From contig SSNU01000143.1 in the NCBI GenBank assembly GCA_012064415.1, positions 1 through 64,000 on the forward strand: a stretch of 64,000 bases of DNA, given 5' to 3'. Made by a program: the position numbers and the translations under genes. Shown here in pieces: positions 24,901-36,370 of the stretch. Source of the stretch: Gyrodactylus bullatarudis. Lineage: Eukaryota; Platyhelminthes; Monogenea; Gyrodactylidea; Gyrodactylidae. Under the pieces are notes generated by a model, which did not search any database, had not been told where the DNA came from, and was given only the letters and a program-made list of their open reading frames with translations. The first letter of the stretch is position 1. Each line of letters begins with the position of its first letter.

Positions 24901-27900
24901 TTATTATTGACTAATAAATTTAGATAGTAAAATCATTCTGTCTATTCATTACAATCCTAGGTTTGCTTCAGAAATCTCAATTATTACATAACATTATTAT
25001 TACAAGTTCTACTCTTTTTAGGGCGTCCTGGAATATTCCCTATGTCTGTTCTTCATCAAGTTTGTCTCATATTCATTCTTATTCTGTTTGCCGAGATACT
25101 TGAATAGTGAAGTCAAATTCGATGCAGGCCTCTCAGCCAAAGTTTCAACAGTCTTTGACTTGGGTGGAATCACTGGTGGTGTCATTTTCGGTTTGATTAC
25201 AGATCGAATTGGAGCCTATGCGATAGTCCTTTTGCCAACTCTTATTTTTTCTGGTCCCATGGTAAGATTTTTATATCTAATCTTGAATTAATTTTAACAT
25301 GAATAGGTACCGTGTTTTTAGACTCTAATACAGTTTAAGTATATCTTGATTTAGCCAATCAGAATTGAGCTAGCATAATAATGTGTTCGATTCAAAGGCC
25401 TGACTGATTTCTACACTACTCATTAAAAATTGATTCTTTTTATTTCGAGAATCCAATATTTGTCTCCATCTGATTGGCTATTCAGAAGTATTGTTTGAAA
25501 AAATTTTCCAACTGTCATTTTTTTCAAATTAGATTTTAGCCTACTTTGCATTTGGTTCAAATCAAGTGTTCTGGAATTCGTGTGAGTTTTTCTTCGTCCA
25601 CTAAAATGTATTCTTCCTGATAATCAACTTTTATTCAGTATTCTTATTCTTCCTCGGAGTCATTATAAATGGACCTTATGGTCTTATTACGACAACAGTG
25701 TCAGCTGACCTTGGTACAAATGAGAAGTTGGCGAAAAACTCAAAGGCTCTTGCCACCATCACAGCAATCATTGATGGAACTGGATCTTTAGGTTTGTACA
25801 CATTTTTGCAATCATTCGAAAATTGAAAATTTATAATTTCTTTAAAATGTTGCCATTTTATTATGAGATTCAAAAAATAAGTTTGTTCCTTACTATCCTG
25901 AGAAAAATATTGAGTTTTTCGTAATAAGAGAAAATTTCTGGCCATCTTTCAACAAAATTAAGCGATATTTTAAATACTTACTTGATTTATCTTACTGTCT
26001 CGTTGATTAGTAGGAATTACTTTTTAAAAACAATTTCTCGAAAATTCTCAGTCGTCTACAAAAATAATGATGTTTTGATATCTAAAGATTCTAGGTGGGA
26101 AATTAACCTTTTCCTAGTTTCAAAAATTGCATCTTATCCTATAGATAAATCGAAGATGAAATTCAGAATTCTGATTCCCCTGTCCACCTCAAGTTACAAG
26201 TTAATCTATCCTTGAATGCATATTACGTCATGGCTATGACCCCCAAATGCATTAATAGCCATACTATCCCGATTAATCTGTTCCACTTTCAGGGGGCTTT
26301 ACCTGTCTCAATTGATTCAAGAAACTACATTTGATAAAAATGATAAGTGGAGATCGATTTTACAAATTTTCTTTTTCTAGCTTGGGCGAGGATCTGGATG
26401 GGCTCTTCAGGAGAATTCGAATAACGTATAAAACATATGGTTACAATAGAAACAATGATCTTCTCTTGAAATTAACAAAATGGAAAATTTACTGAATATA
26501 ATTCGAGCCATTTTTCTCCTAGTCATTTCGAATATAGTGTAAATGAAATAAGTCTCATAGATCTAATATTTCTATCAAAATCATTGAAATCTTTCTTGAC
26601 TCACTAAAATCGGAACTATGACACTTGCAGCTTAAAAGTAAATTATTTTTCATAAAAATTCATTCTGAACCATATTTTCCCCCAAGGAAAAGGAAATTAA
26701 ACATTTGAAATTAAAAAAATCTATCCGTAATGGTTAGCTTGAACGAACAAATGACTTTTAACAACAATAAATATTCCAAGATTGATTACATCTTTCAAAA
26801 TTCGAATAATAACACTGTGTGTCAAAAAAAAATTTCCATAAAAGTAATAGGGTGAGATCCATTTGTTTTTGATCCAAAATTTCACGCTGATTCCAAATCT
26901 GGTCTCAGAATTTAAAAGTTGGGTTCAGTTTGGGAGATATTGAAGAAAATTGAAAAATGAGAATTTTACGAAAATTGAGAGTAGTTTTTCGATTAAATTG
27001 ATTTGAAAAAGCAATTAAACCTAATTATAATTAGGCTCATTATGTAGAGCAATTAATTCTGCGTCGATTGGTATATAGATCAATGTCGCACCTACTCAGA
27101 ACTGGCGAAAATTTTAAATAAGAACTTCAAAGGGTAAAAAAATCATCGAAAAAATCCACTAAAATTTACATTTAAAACAGACTCTTTACAAAAATGAAAA
27201 TTCATAGTTCTTCAAGATTCTAGACTGAAATTATTTGCTCGTTCGATTGAGCATACTTTAAAGGAAATTGGATTTCATCTTCCGGGTCAAATTGATCAGT
27301 TTTTATGTCCCGTTTTGTAATGAAAAATTAGAAAAAAGTTTTGTAACCAATCAGAATAGAGAACGTCGAAATAACCAATCACAGCTCTGTATGAATAAAA
27401 TAAACTTTATTTTTTACATACAATCCAACTAAAATCTGATAGACAATGAACAATGTTATCATCTTTATATCTTTTTTCGATAAACTCGTCTTGATGAAAT
27501 TTTTCACCCTGTTCGTCTGATAAATGTGTTATATATCATCATTAGAACTTCCTTTAAAAGTTCTATCGAATTATATTAACTAGGAAAAAATGAGTTAATT
27601 CTTAAAAAATATCCCTTCCGATTACTAAGCTGGTAAAATATTTTGAGATCATTGACCTCATGAAATTGACATAAAATCAACATTGTTTTCCGGGTAAATT
27701 ACGAAAATATGGGCATTTTAAATTAAATTTATTGATCTTCAAAATTATAATGATACTATTATGATAAAACCCTTATAATATTGTATTTTTAGAATTATTT
27801 GTTCTCTGTTAGAACATGTTTGAGCATTGAGAAAGATCGTTCCACAAATGCCAACAACTTGAGTGTAGGCATCATTCATTAACAAAGTACTAACATGAGC

Positions 27901-29431
27901 TGTTTATTTTATGACTGAAATTTCGACTTTTTACCAGCCAGTGATTAGTAACTCAAATAGTAAAATTCATTGAAAATTTTCAAGATCTAAAAACCTGAGT
28001 TCCTTAATGACAAGTGATTTTCTACCCATGCTTAACTACTATATATATGGCCTAGAATTTATTCAAGTCTACATCATCATTAGATGGGGGGGGGTAATAC
28101 TGTGCAATTTTAGTCTAAAGATTTTATTTCTACAAGAGAAAAAGCTAATACATTTCTATCTTTCATTTTAGGGGCAGCCATCGGTCCAGTTCTCGTCGAC
28201 TATCTGGAGGGTGTCGGTTGGAAGTATTCCTTCCTCATACTCTCGATATCAATTGCCTTCTCTGGTCTAGTAAGTCATCTGAACCAAATCAAATGCACTA
28301 AAGTCATGGTAGCTCTTGAAAATGATCAAATTCGCAGATCATGTTTACCTTTTTATTAGAAAAAGGGTCTAAATTATTTTAAGGGTTATATATTTTATTT
28401 TTATTTAATGGCAATTAGTTAGCCAGTATTTCGGTCCTCAATAGTTTTAGACCAATCAGAATACGTTAATTTTAATCGAGCGTTTGCTGTAGGTTCTTTA
28501 TCAGCCAATGAAAATTTTCAAGAGATTCATTTCACATCCTTCTTTAAATAACTCTAGTTAGCATCAGTGAAAAGCTACCTTTACGAATTATGCATATTTC
28601 TGTAGCTTAATCAATTTCCTTTCTTATGGAGGTGAAAATGTATCTTTCAGTTCAAATTATCATTAAAGAAAGAGTTGTATTCCACTCGTGTAACAATGGG
28701 ACATGGAGGGCTAACCTTGAATCTAGAATACATAGCGGAACAATGTTTAACCCTCTCGCTCCTATGCCCAAAATAGAAGGAAGGATATTATAATTTTTTC
28801 CTGTAATCCTACTAGTTAGTCTCATGTGATCAATGTTTGTTTCGATAACTTTATTTCGGATCACTCCTTCGTAATTTTTCAATGAGGTCTTATTAGTGAG
28901 ATCTGTACTTAAGGGGTTACAAGAAAATCAAGTGTACTATTATTTACACTAAATTGGAGTTTTTTACCAGCATAAAATCAAAATTATCAGCATCTGAAAA
29001 TCTGGTTATTTTGGAATAAATATTTTTAAATATTCCATAATAAATAAAAACATCCACTAATTTTGGACGTTCCTCTTCTGCTTTCAGTTAATATCTTCGA
29101 TTCAAGCAATCTCTATTCGATTATTCGACAGTGGGAGGAAAAATGTAGAAAACCGTTCGAATAATCTCAAAAATAGTTCTTACGATTAACTTCTTTGCTG
29201 AGTTCAACCAGATTCGAGAGATATAGCTTATAAATATTTTATTTACATTCCAATTAAATCTACTTTTACTAATTTTTATTGAAGATAAAAATTTTATTTC
29301 ACCAATATTTTGTCAACTTATTTCGAAAATCTTTCTGTTTTCAGCTACTCGCAAGAAGGTTCTATTTTGACATCATGACAATCCAAAGGCGCAAGGCCCA
29401 AGATGACACCGACCAGTTGATTCAGGATTGA
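21981..29431 (+). CDS. SLC37-type sugar-phosphate/phosphate antiporter
   Basis: Eleven exons join in phase to 487 codons: 21981-22036, 22061-22236, 22295-22373, 22771-22906, 23529-23772, 24303-24445, 25022-25261, 25533-25581, 25639-25791, 28172-28269, 29345-29431. SLC37 proteins are major-facilitator carriers that exchange phosphorylated sugars or glycerol-3-phosphate for phosphate, mostly in the ER membrane. Diagnostic blocks are YHASRKPLSIVKNGLH after the first membrane segment, NGAVQATGWPAVVALMANWF, GIWNANSSIGNILGS, a variable acidic loop (HPEDCGLPNQ), ISFFGAIKQPGVLEYSLCLF, VFDLGGITGGVIFG, NGPYGLITTTVSADLGTNEK and IDGTGSLGAAIGPVLVDYLE. Length and order match the A1/A2/A3 branch. Exon 1 is the least certain: it needs a 24-nt intron. 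The intron before exon 10 is about 2.4 kb. Which paralogue it is cannot be told. Confidence 0.88.
22037..22060 (+). other. Putative 24-nt intron of the SLC37-type gene
   Basis: It reads GTAAAT to CTTCAG between a candidate first exon (ATG at 21981) and exon 2. Without removal the frame meets TAA at once; with removal AA+C gives Asn and the frame continues into YKIITFLITF. The N-terminal length then agrees with the family. An alternative is that the acceptor at 22060 belongs to a larger intron with exon 1 further upstream. Confidence 0.45.
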
Positions 29432-29989
29432 TTCTTTATTGTGTGATTTATCCTTATTTTCTTTTTTTTTTGAAAAAAATATAACACCGCTATTTTATAC
29501 TGAAAATTATCTTTTCAATTCAACTCGTTAACCCTTTCGATCCCGAGACTATTCCCCTATTTTCATAAAATCAAAAATTTAGTTATGAAACTATCTCACT
29601 ATTCCACCAAAAAAATAATTTATGCAAGTTTTTCATTTTGCTCAGGAATCTGCCAAACTAAATCTAGCAGTAGTTAATATGAAGATGGAAATTTATTATT
29701 TTTAAAAAGATTCTCATTTTTTCATCAAGAAATCGAATTCGATCAAGATATTTTGTTATTCAAATCATGAATAACACTATGCGAAGAAAAAATCAATTTT
29801 AAGTTTCCACTGGTTTTTTGAATTTTTTCCATAAAAGGCAAATCCATGGAACATTTATCCCCCACATTAATTTTTTTGAATGAAAAGAGACTGCAAGCTT
29901 TTAACATCGATTGCATGAAAACGAAGCTCTTGCGATGATCAGGAGGGCAAAATTACAAAGTTTGTTGATGTCAAGTGGGGAATGTAGAA
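29432..29989. other. 3' flank of the SLC37-type gene with a palindromic-MITE scrap
   Basis: Around 29669-29700 and 29967-29989 the sequence resembles the dispersed foldback MITE of 36.4-37.8 kb (GTTGATGTCAAGTGGG). Nothing else was recognised. Confidence 0.35.
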
Positions 29990-30366
29990 TTTTTACGAAA
30001 ATAACCAGTCGTCTTCTTACATCATTACTGAAACCGTCACCTTTAAAATTAAGTTTCATGAAGATGGTAGTCTTCTCTCCTTCATCTCTGTCGACCCTTT
30101 CATCTACATCATCATATTGATGAATTTGTCTACAAATCTGTTGGGATAACCATTCTCATTTAAACGTAATTTTGACTCTTCTTTTTCTTTTGGCCATTCC
30201 TCTGGACTAGCAATCCTTCTTATCCTCTTTCCTAGACCAATTACTTAGCCAACTTAATGAGATAGAGGACTGAAACTGGCATAATGAAGATATTTTCCAT
30301 TATCAGTCTTCTTCTTGTAGACATTTCTTGTTATTGACCCATCCTCCTTCCTAGTTACACTAAACT
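29990..30366 (-). pseudogene. PLE fragment, left part of an inverted duplication
   Basis: On the minus strand this matches 32950-33310 almost base for base, including the same in-frame stops after SFSPLSH and the same later frameshift. It resumes, at TAACTAGGAAGG, exactly where the minus-strand PLE piece at 32217-32525 leaves off, with a pogo-like element between them. Confidence 0.75.
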
Positions 30367-30773
30367 CTCTAAAAATGTATGACTGGATAACCCGACGCAG
30401 AAAAAATTCAATGGCTTACTCATGAGTATTATAATGAAAATATAATTAATTTATTTGAGATTTAAAAGATTTGTTGGCCAAAAATGGATTAATTTCTTGT
30501 TAAATTTGATGAAATTTTGAATTTACACTAAATGTTCATAGCACTTTCTCCTTAACCTTTTTCCAGAACCTTAGCTCAAGTAATAATAAGAAGTTTTTCT
30601 TCTCATAGAAGCATAAAAATAATACCATCAGATGCAGAATCAAAAACTGTTTCACCTTCGTAAATCTCAGCCAGAAATATAATTCTGGCTAAAAACTAGA
30701 CAAGTTTAGAGTTCACATGATTTCATTTTTAGTTTTCAAATGAATTTGGGAAAAAATCATTCAGAATTTAGTT

Positions 30774-30950
30774 ACAGACCCCCGTTTATTTTCACAACGA
30801 TGACGTAATGCAAACACATCTTGTAGGGAGACCCCTTTTTTCCAATGCTGTGTTTCTAGTTTTGTGAGGAAGTTGGGGAAACATACAATTTGGATTCTAC
30901 AGACCCCCGTTCATTTCTTACAATGACGTAATGAAAACACATTTTGTGAG
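30774..30950. repeat. Direct repeat of ~50 bp containing TGACGTAATG
   Basis: 30774-30826 and 30899-30950 share ACAGACCCCCGTT, then a diverged stretch and TGACGTAATG-AAACACAT. The two copies are separated by about 70 bp. It may be a terminal or subterminal repeat of the pogo-like element. Confidence 0.5.
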
Positions 30951-31013
30951 TGACATTAGAGATGAATAACAACCTTACAATTTTGCTCTAAATTTGAAGT
31001 TAGGAAGATCAGA

Positions 31014-31197
31014 TTTTTTTTTTTTTGAAATCGAACATTTTTATTTACATACAGAATTATAATGATCAATGATTGTACATACAAGAGAACAGGCAAAGTT
31101 TGTTCAATGTGCCCGGTGTGGAAGGGTTTGAACCTTGGACCGAGAGTAAGGGGGTCCAAATGAGAGATGAGAGAGTTACCACTACGCCACACCGGGC
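31014..31197 (-). mobile_element. SINE with a tRNA-like head and poly(A) tail
   Basis: On the minus strand it starts with an 87-nt tRNA-like head (31197-31111): acceptor arms GCCCGGT and ACCGGGC pair perfectly, TGGCGTAGTGG (31179-31189) fits box A and GGTTCAAACCC (31124-31134) fits box B of RNA polymerase III promoters. A GGACC/GGTCC stem in the variable region points to a Leu/Ser-type (class II) ancestor. An unrelated body of about 85 bp follows, then 13 A residues. No proper anticodon stem forms, so it is not a working tRNA gene. It lies just 3' of the pogo-like transposase. Confidence 0.7.
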
Positions 31198-31225
31198 AAA
31201 ATTTATCGAAAATTTATTTACAATT

Positions 31226-32215
31226 TTAATTAACATAGGCTAATTGACGAAAATAATTCCTCATATTAACGCTAGGAATACTTATCCAAGCGTTTGTAGC
31301 CATGGTGATCACTCTAGAAAGATCTGGCTTTGCTCCGTATGAAATGAGCTGCTTTTTGTAATTGAGCTTCATTTCGTTTATCACGCCACTGTCTAATGGC
31401 TGTGATACTGCAGTTGTATTTTCTGGCAGAAATAAAAGTCGAACATTGGGATTTTCTTGTATGTGTAGATGGGGTCTACAATTATCGAGTAATAGTAAGA
31501 CTCTACGTTCACCAATCCAATTTGAAAAATCATTGTACCATTTCTGGAATATGGTCCTATCAATCCAAGCATTTCGTTGGCCTGTATAATTCTCAGGTAT
31601 TTGTCCTCTGAAACATCTTGGTCTATTGGATTTTCCTGAAATAAAATACAATTTATTTATATCGAATAAGTTTTTGAAAAATAAACGAACCAATGAATAA
31701 AGGCTTATATTTTTCCCCGATTAGAGAACAACAAAGCAATATTGTGATTCTCTCTTTTAGTTCCTTTGATAGAACTTGTTGAAAGATCCAGAGTTGTTCT
31801 CCCTTCATCTAGATAATTAAGGCCTGTCTCGTCGCAATTATAAATATCTGCTGGCTCATAACTCAAAAATATATGCCGATTTACAACAATCCAATCCTCA
31901 ACTTTCTGTGTGTTTACCGAGGCTGCCATACCGTGGGTTCGATGAGTCTTCAAGTTATTTCTTCTCATAAAACTACTCATCCAACCTTCAGAAACCTTGA
32001 ATTCTTCACGCTCTAGAACATTTTTAAATTTGTTCAGATATTCTTGGCAATCTACTCTTCTGATAACTTGAGGATCAACTCGTCTTCTTTTAGATTTAGG
32101 TCTCTTGGTTCTTTAAATAAGACTTGACTTGTCGTTTTGAAATATCAAATGCATTGGCAGTGGATTCAACTCCATCAACTTGAGCACTATAGGCAATTTC
32201 CAGTTTCTTCCCCAA
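31226..32215 (-). pseudogene. Pogo/jerky-type DDD transposase, disabled
   Basis: Minus strand, in order: GKKLEIAYSAQVDGVEST and ANAFDISKRQVKSYL (psq-type helix-turn-helix, about 32200-32110); a second DNA-binding part ending KTHRTHGMAASVN; IYNCDETGLNYLDEG (first Asp, about 31838); LLLLDNCRPH (second Asp, about 31486); FLPENTTAVSQPLDSGVI (third Asp). 30 residues separate the second and third Asp. Stops or frame changes lie near 32090-31980 and 31700, so no full protein can be made. Confidence 0.8.
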
Positions 32216-32216
32216 T

Positions 32217-32525
32217 GTTAAGGAGGTGTTTGGTTTGACATCTAAGAAACTCAAACTCTCATTGAACTCTTTTTCCATTGTATATTTAATATTAGGATGA
32301 AACGAATTCATCTTTAAGGAAAAATCGTCTACTGAAACATTTGGCTTCATCAAAATAAAAGTGTCATCAACATATCTGATGTATAAATCAGTGAAAGTAT
32401 TGATAGTAACTAACATCTAATGAAACTATTTCATTTAAACCAATATTTAAATCCTTAACCTTATCGACAAAAGAAAAAGTATCTCTAACAACATATTTAG
32501 CATAATAAGTATAGAAATAGTCCTA
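32217..32525 (-). pseudogene. PLE RT fragment, right part of the minus-strand copy
   Basis: The minus strand encodes VVRDTFSFVDKVKDLNIGLN and EIVSLDV (about 32515-32420), then jumps over a deletion to TINTFTDLYIRYVDDTFILM (YVDD active site, about 32380), KPNVSVDDFSLKMNSFHPN and SFLDVK. It breaks at 32217, where the pogo-like element starts. The second half is nearly identical to the plus-strand copy at 32785-32955. Confidence 0.75.
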
Positions 32526-33714
32526 ATGTTAGTTCTTTGTTTCCTAATGTTCCTATTGAGGAGACCCTAGATGTTATTAAATCTTTTATTGATGAACATG
32601 ATGGTTTTGAACTACAGAGTAATGAGATAGCAGATCTTGTTAGGATTTGCTCTACTAATGTGCCTTTGTCTTTTCAAAACAAGGTGTTTATTCAAAAAGA
32701 TGGTATAGCTATGGGATCACCTCTAAGTCCTCTTTTAGCAGATATCTTCTTAGGTTGGTTAGAATTAAATAAAATGTCTGATACTATCAATACTTTCATT
32801 GATTTATACATCAGATATGTTGATGACACTTTTATTTTGATGAAGCCAAATGTTTCAGTAGACGATTTTTCCTTAAAGATGAATTCGTTTCATCCTAATA
32901 TTAAATATACAATGGAAAAAGAGTCTAATGAGAGTTTGAGTTTCTTAGATGTCAAACTAACTAGGAAGGAGGATGGGTCAATTCTAAGAAACATCTACAA
33001 GAAGAAGACTGATAATGGAAAATATCTTCATTATGCCAGTTTCAGTCCTCTATCTCATTAAGTTGGCTAAGTAATTGGTCTAGGAAAGAGGATAAGAAGG
33101 ATTGCTAGTCCAGAGGAATGGCCAAAAGAAAAAGAAGAGTCAAAATTACGTTTAAATGAGAATGGTTATCCCAACAGATTTGTAGACAAATTCATCAATA
33201 TGATGATGTAGATGAAAGGGTCGACAGAGATGAAGGAGAGAAGACTACCATCTTCATGAAACTTAATTTTAAAGGTGACGGTTTCAGTAATGATGTAAGA
33301 AGACGACTGGTTAATCTTATTTATCAACATCATGATAATATACAATTGAAAATTGTATTTAAAACCCAAAGATTATTCAGTTTGATTCATAAGGATTTAC
33401 TAAAGCCTGAAGAAAAGACTAAGTTGATTTACAAATTCAGATGCGACTGTGGAGCTTCTTATATAGGACGTACGATTAGGAAATTTTCAACTAGGTCAAA
33501 TGATCATCTAAAGAAGGATACTGCGGTGACAAGACACATCAAAGAGGAAAATCATGAGGCTTCGATTTCAAATTTCTCAATTTTGTATAAAAGTGCGGGT
33601 GATGACAACACAGATTTGTGGGCGAAGGAGAAATTCTTCATCAATCACTTTAAACCAAACCTGTGTGTTCAGAAAAATTACTCTTATAATCTTCAATTAC
33701 CCTGGCCTAAGTGA
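32526..33714 (+). pseudogene. PLE fragment: RT palm to GIY-YIG, best-preserved copy with a C-terminus
   Basis: Open 32537-33061: FPNVPIEETLDVIKSFIDE, FIQKDGIAMGSPLSPLLADI, LYIRYVDDTFILMKP, NESLSFLDVKLTRKEDGSIL. Stops follow SFSPLSH (33059-33061). After a frame change the frame 33256-33714 encodes MKLNFKGDGFSNDVRRRL, the nuclease core CDCGASYIGRTIRKFSTRSN and the end block FKPNLCVQKN. The order RT then GIY-YIG is canonical for Penelope-like elements, which copy themselves by RT and cut the target with the nuclease. The start is 5'-truncated at VSSLFPNV, head-to-head with the minus-strand copy. Confidence 0.82.
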
Positions 33715-34147
33715 GCTTTTCACTTTTCTCTTCACTGTTACTATTTATTGAAGAGTTTTGGTGTTTTTTCAGCTCTCATTATATTCTTATATTTTTCAAC
33801 TTTTACTATACTTCATATCAATTAGCTTCACTCTAAATTCAAAATTATATAAAAAGTTTTTAATAAAAAAGATTAAGAAAAACTACTGTAACTGTTTCTC
33901 TTTTTTGACAAGATTCTATCGAGAAGTTCACTCATTGAATCAATAGAAAGACTGAAAGCCTCTCAAATCAACTCAAATCGTTACAGTAAAATCTAATGAA
34001 AAATGTATTTATTATAACTAGAATTAATCAGACGCGTATGCATTAAGAAAATTCGTCTTGTGTATTGATTGAAAAACCTTTCAATCATATTTAAACAAGA
34101 TTATTCATGTTACTTTGTGTTTATAATCATCACTACCAGAGAGTTTC
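33715..34147. other. Spacer upstream of SLC16-like gene A
   Basis: AT-rich. It may include the 3' tail of the PLE. The promoter of gene A should lie here, but no clear TATA box stands out. Confidence 0.3.
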
Positions 34148-35096
34148 ATGCTTGCAAAAGACCGGGGTTATGCCTGGGTCGTAGTTGCAGCAGCCTTTTT
34201 CGTTCAATTCTTCATACATGGAATTATTACCTCGTTCGGCGTATTATTGGAGGAATTGGTCGGTGAAGAAGAGGAGATTGGCTACCTACCCTGGATCGGA
34301 TCTTTGAGCTGGGGCTTTGTAGGCCTATTCAGTCCAATTGCTACGATTATTTTGACAAGATTCAATTTTCGCATCGTTTTCTTTTCTGGGAGCCTCATTT
34401 CAACGTTTGGATGTTTCATATCTTATTTCGTGTCGAGAAAACTCGATTTAATATTTACCTTTGGCATAATAACCGGAGTTGGCTGCAGTATCATGAACAC
34501 TGGCTGTTCTTTGGTAATGTACGACTATTTCGATAAACATTTTGCCCTGGCCATGGGCATTAAAACATCAGGATCAGGTCTCGGGGAGTTGGTAATCATT
34601 CCGATTGTAAAACTTTTACAAATTCATCTGTCTTGGAAAGGGTCCATGATCATCCTGGCGGGGTTCTTTCTTCAGTGCTCTGTTCTCTCTTTATTCATGA
34701 GACCAAATGTACCATATTCAAAAAAACTTTCACAACTAAATATCAGTTATCTAAAACATGTTAAAAATTACTTTCGCAACCTCAAGAGAGTTCTCGCCAA
34801 CGTTGAATTTCTGATTTACATAACTGCTTTTTTCTTGTTCACAATGTTCAGCGCAAGTTTCTTCTTCTTCATTGGCCTGCTGGGCTTAAAGTTGGGCTAC
34901 ACAGAAATGGAGACCACGTATTTATTCTCAATATGTGGCGGGCTAAATGTTATCGGGGAGATTATAACTGGATGGTTCGTCGAGTTGAACTTGATGAATC
35001 ATTACGTGTTCATATTCCTCATGTCGGGTCTATTCTCATTGCTGACTGTTCTTGCGCCAATTTGCAGAAACCTTTTCGGATCATTCTCTATTTCAG
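34148..35096 (+). pseudogene. SLC16 (monocarboxylate transporter-like) gene A, exon 1 only
   Basis: The ATG at 34148 opens 316 codons plus one base, ending at a good donor (TCAG/GTAAG). It encodes about nine membrane segments. The family signature KDRGYAWVVVAAAFFVQFFI opens TM1. The second signature, YDYFDKHFALAMGIKTSGSG, lies between TM4 and TM5. ICGGLNVIGEIITGWF lies in the TM8 area. SLC16-type carriers move monocarboxylates or other small solutes across membranes. In genes B, C and D a second exon adds the last three membrane segments. None is found between 35097 and the start of gene B, although an orphan exon 2 lies inverted at 47910-48202 and would join in phase (413 aa in all). Without it the product is truncated. 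Parts of this exon are nearly identical to gene B. Confidence 0.8.
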
Positions 35097-36370
35097 GTAA
35101 GTTAATTTTGCCTATTCAAAACTGTAAACTCACGAAGTTCTCATAATAAACAACTCATAATTTAAGGTAGAAACCTGACTTTCTAGACTCAGTTATGAAT
35201 ATTTTATTATGAGATCTCAGCAGGTTTTTATTTCACGAATACTTTATTAGACTAATAGAATAACTTTGATTAGATAAAAAAGTAATTTGAAAAGGGTTAT
35301 TGTTGAGAATCGTCAGCATCTTGACCAATCATTTTTGAACACAGCTCCCGACATTTCGGGTCAAGCAAATAGAATTTAAAAAAAACTTGGCTCTTTCAAA
35401 TTTAAAGTTATTTTGAAAAATTCTAATTACTCAATCTTTCACATTAATGATCAATTTCTCAAATAAATAGCAACAGTGTTTGTAAAAAAAATTCCTATAA
35501 TCTTCAACTACCTTGGAATTTTGCGTAATATGTTGATCTGAAATATCAAAATAAAATCACTTCTATTTTTCGAAAAATTCGAAATTGAGTAAAACTTGCT
35601 AAATTTCAGTCAGATTTTATTCATATCAATTCTATTTTTAAACCAACTCCCTTTGATCTCAAACTTCAGATGAAAAATAATAAAGCTAATTGATATGAAG
35701 TTGGGAATCTGTGATTTTTACGAAAAACTCGTTTTTCTCATCAAAAATTCATTGATTTTCGAGTAGTGAAAATGATCAAAAAATCGAAATTCCGCTCCCA
35801 AACGATACTGAGGTTATGCATTCGATTAGATTAGGCATATTAGGCTTTCTTGCCTTATTCTGATCCTGGGATTTTTTCGCCAAATTAAAATTTGAAAAAT
35901 GACCATATTTTTCACGAAAATAATTTTTTTATAGAACCATCTTTTATTCAAGATAAATTCGAGACCTGATCTAATCTTATTTAAATGTTGCTAATGATTC
36001 AAGCAATAAAATTTATCAGTCATGTCAACTAGCAGAATATCAAAGAGTCTTTTGAAATGAAAACGATAAAACATGGCAACCAATTTGGTTTTTCTTTTCA
36101 TTCAACATGTATTATGCCGGTGAAAAGGTTTTATTCAAAAGAATGATTCAATCTAAATTCGTCTTTTGTGGTTTCCATTCTGTTATTAGTTCGGCCTCAA
36201 AAATGTATTGACTCTTGGCAAAGAACTGCCTGAGTTTTGATAATCAGAAGAAAAAATCTTTTTATCCATTCCCATTTTAAAGATAACTATTTCTGTACAA
36301 AATTGTTGCCCATGTACTTTTTTGTATTATTTTTAGGTAAATTAGGTATCAAAATATAGCATTACTCAAC
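35097..36370. other. Intergenic or former intron sequence after gene A exon 1
   Basis: No SLC16 exon 2 could be read here on either strand. One stretch (about 35680-35760) resembles the dispersed palindromic MITE. Confidence 0.45.

Larger units (their letters stand above)
30367..32216 (-). mobile_element. Pogo/Tigger-like element inserted into a PLE copy
   Basis: Flanking PLE sequence is contiguous once this block is removed. It holds a degraded transposase (31226-32215), a tRNA-derived SINE (31014-31197) and a duplicated non-coding block (30774-30950). Terminal inverted repeats could not be recognised with confidence, and the transposase start lies almost at the 32216 junction, so the 5' end may be truncated. 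Confidence 0.55.

Noticed and set aside
28080..28096. Run of G residues (GGGGGGGG) in the SLC37-type intron
   Set aside because: Too short and isolated to call a G-quadruplex or regulatory element.
31111..31197. Possible functional tRNA gene (minus strand)
   Set aside because: Acceptor stem and promoter boxes are good, but no anticodon stem of five pairs forms, and a non-tRNA body with a poly(A) tail follows. Called a SINE instead.
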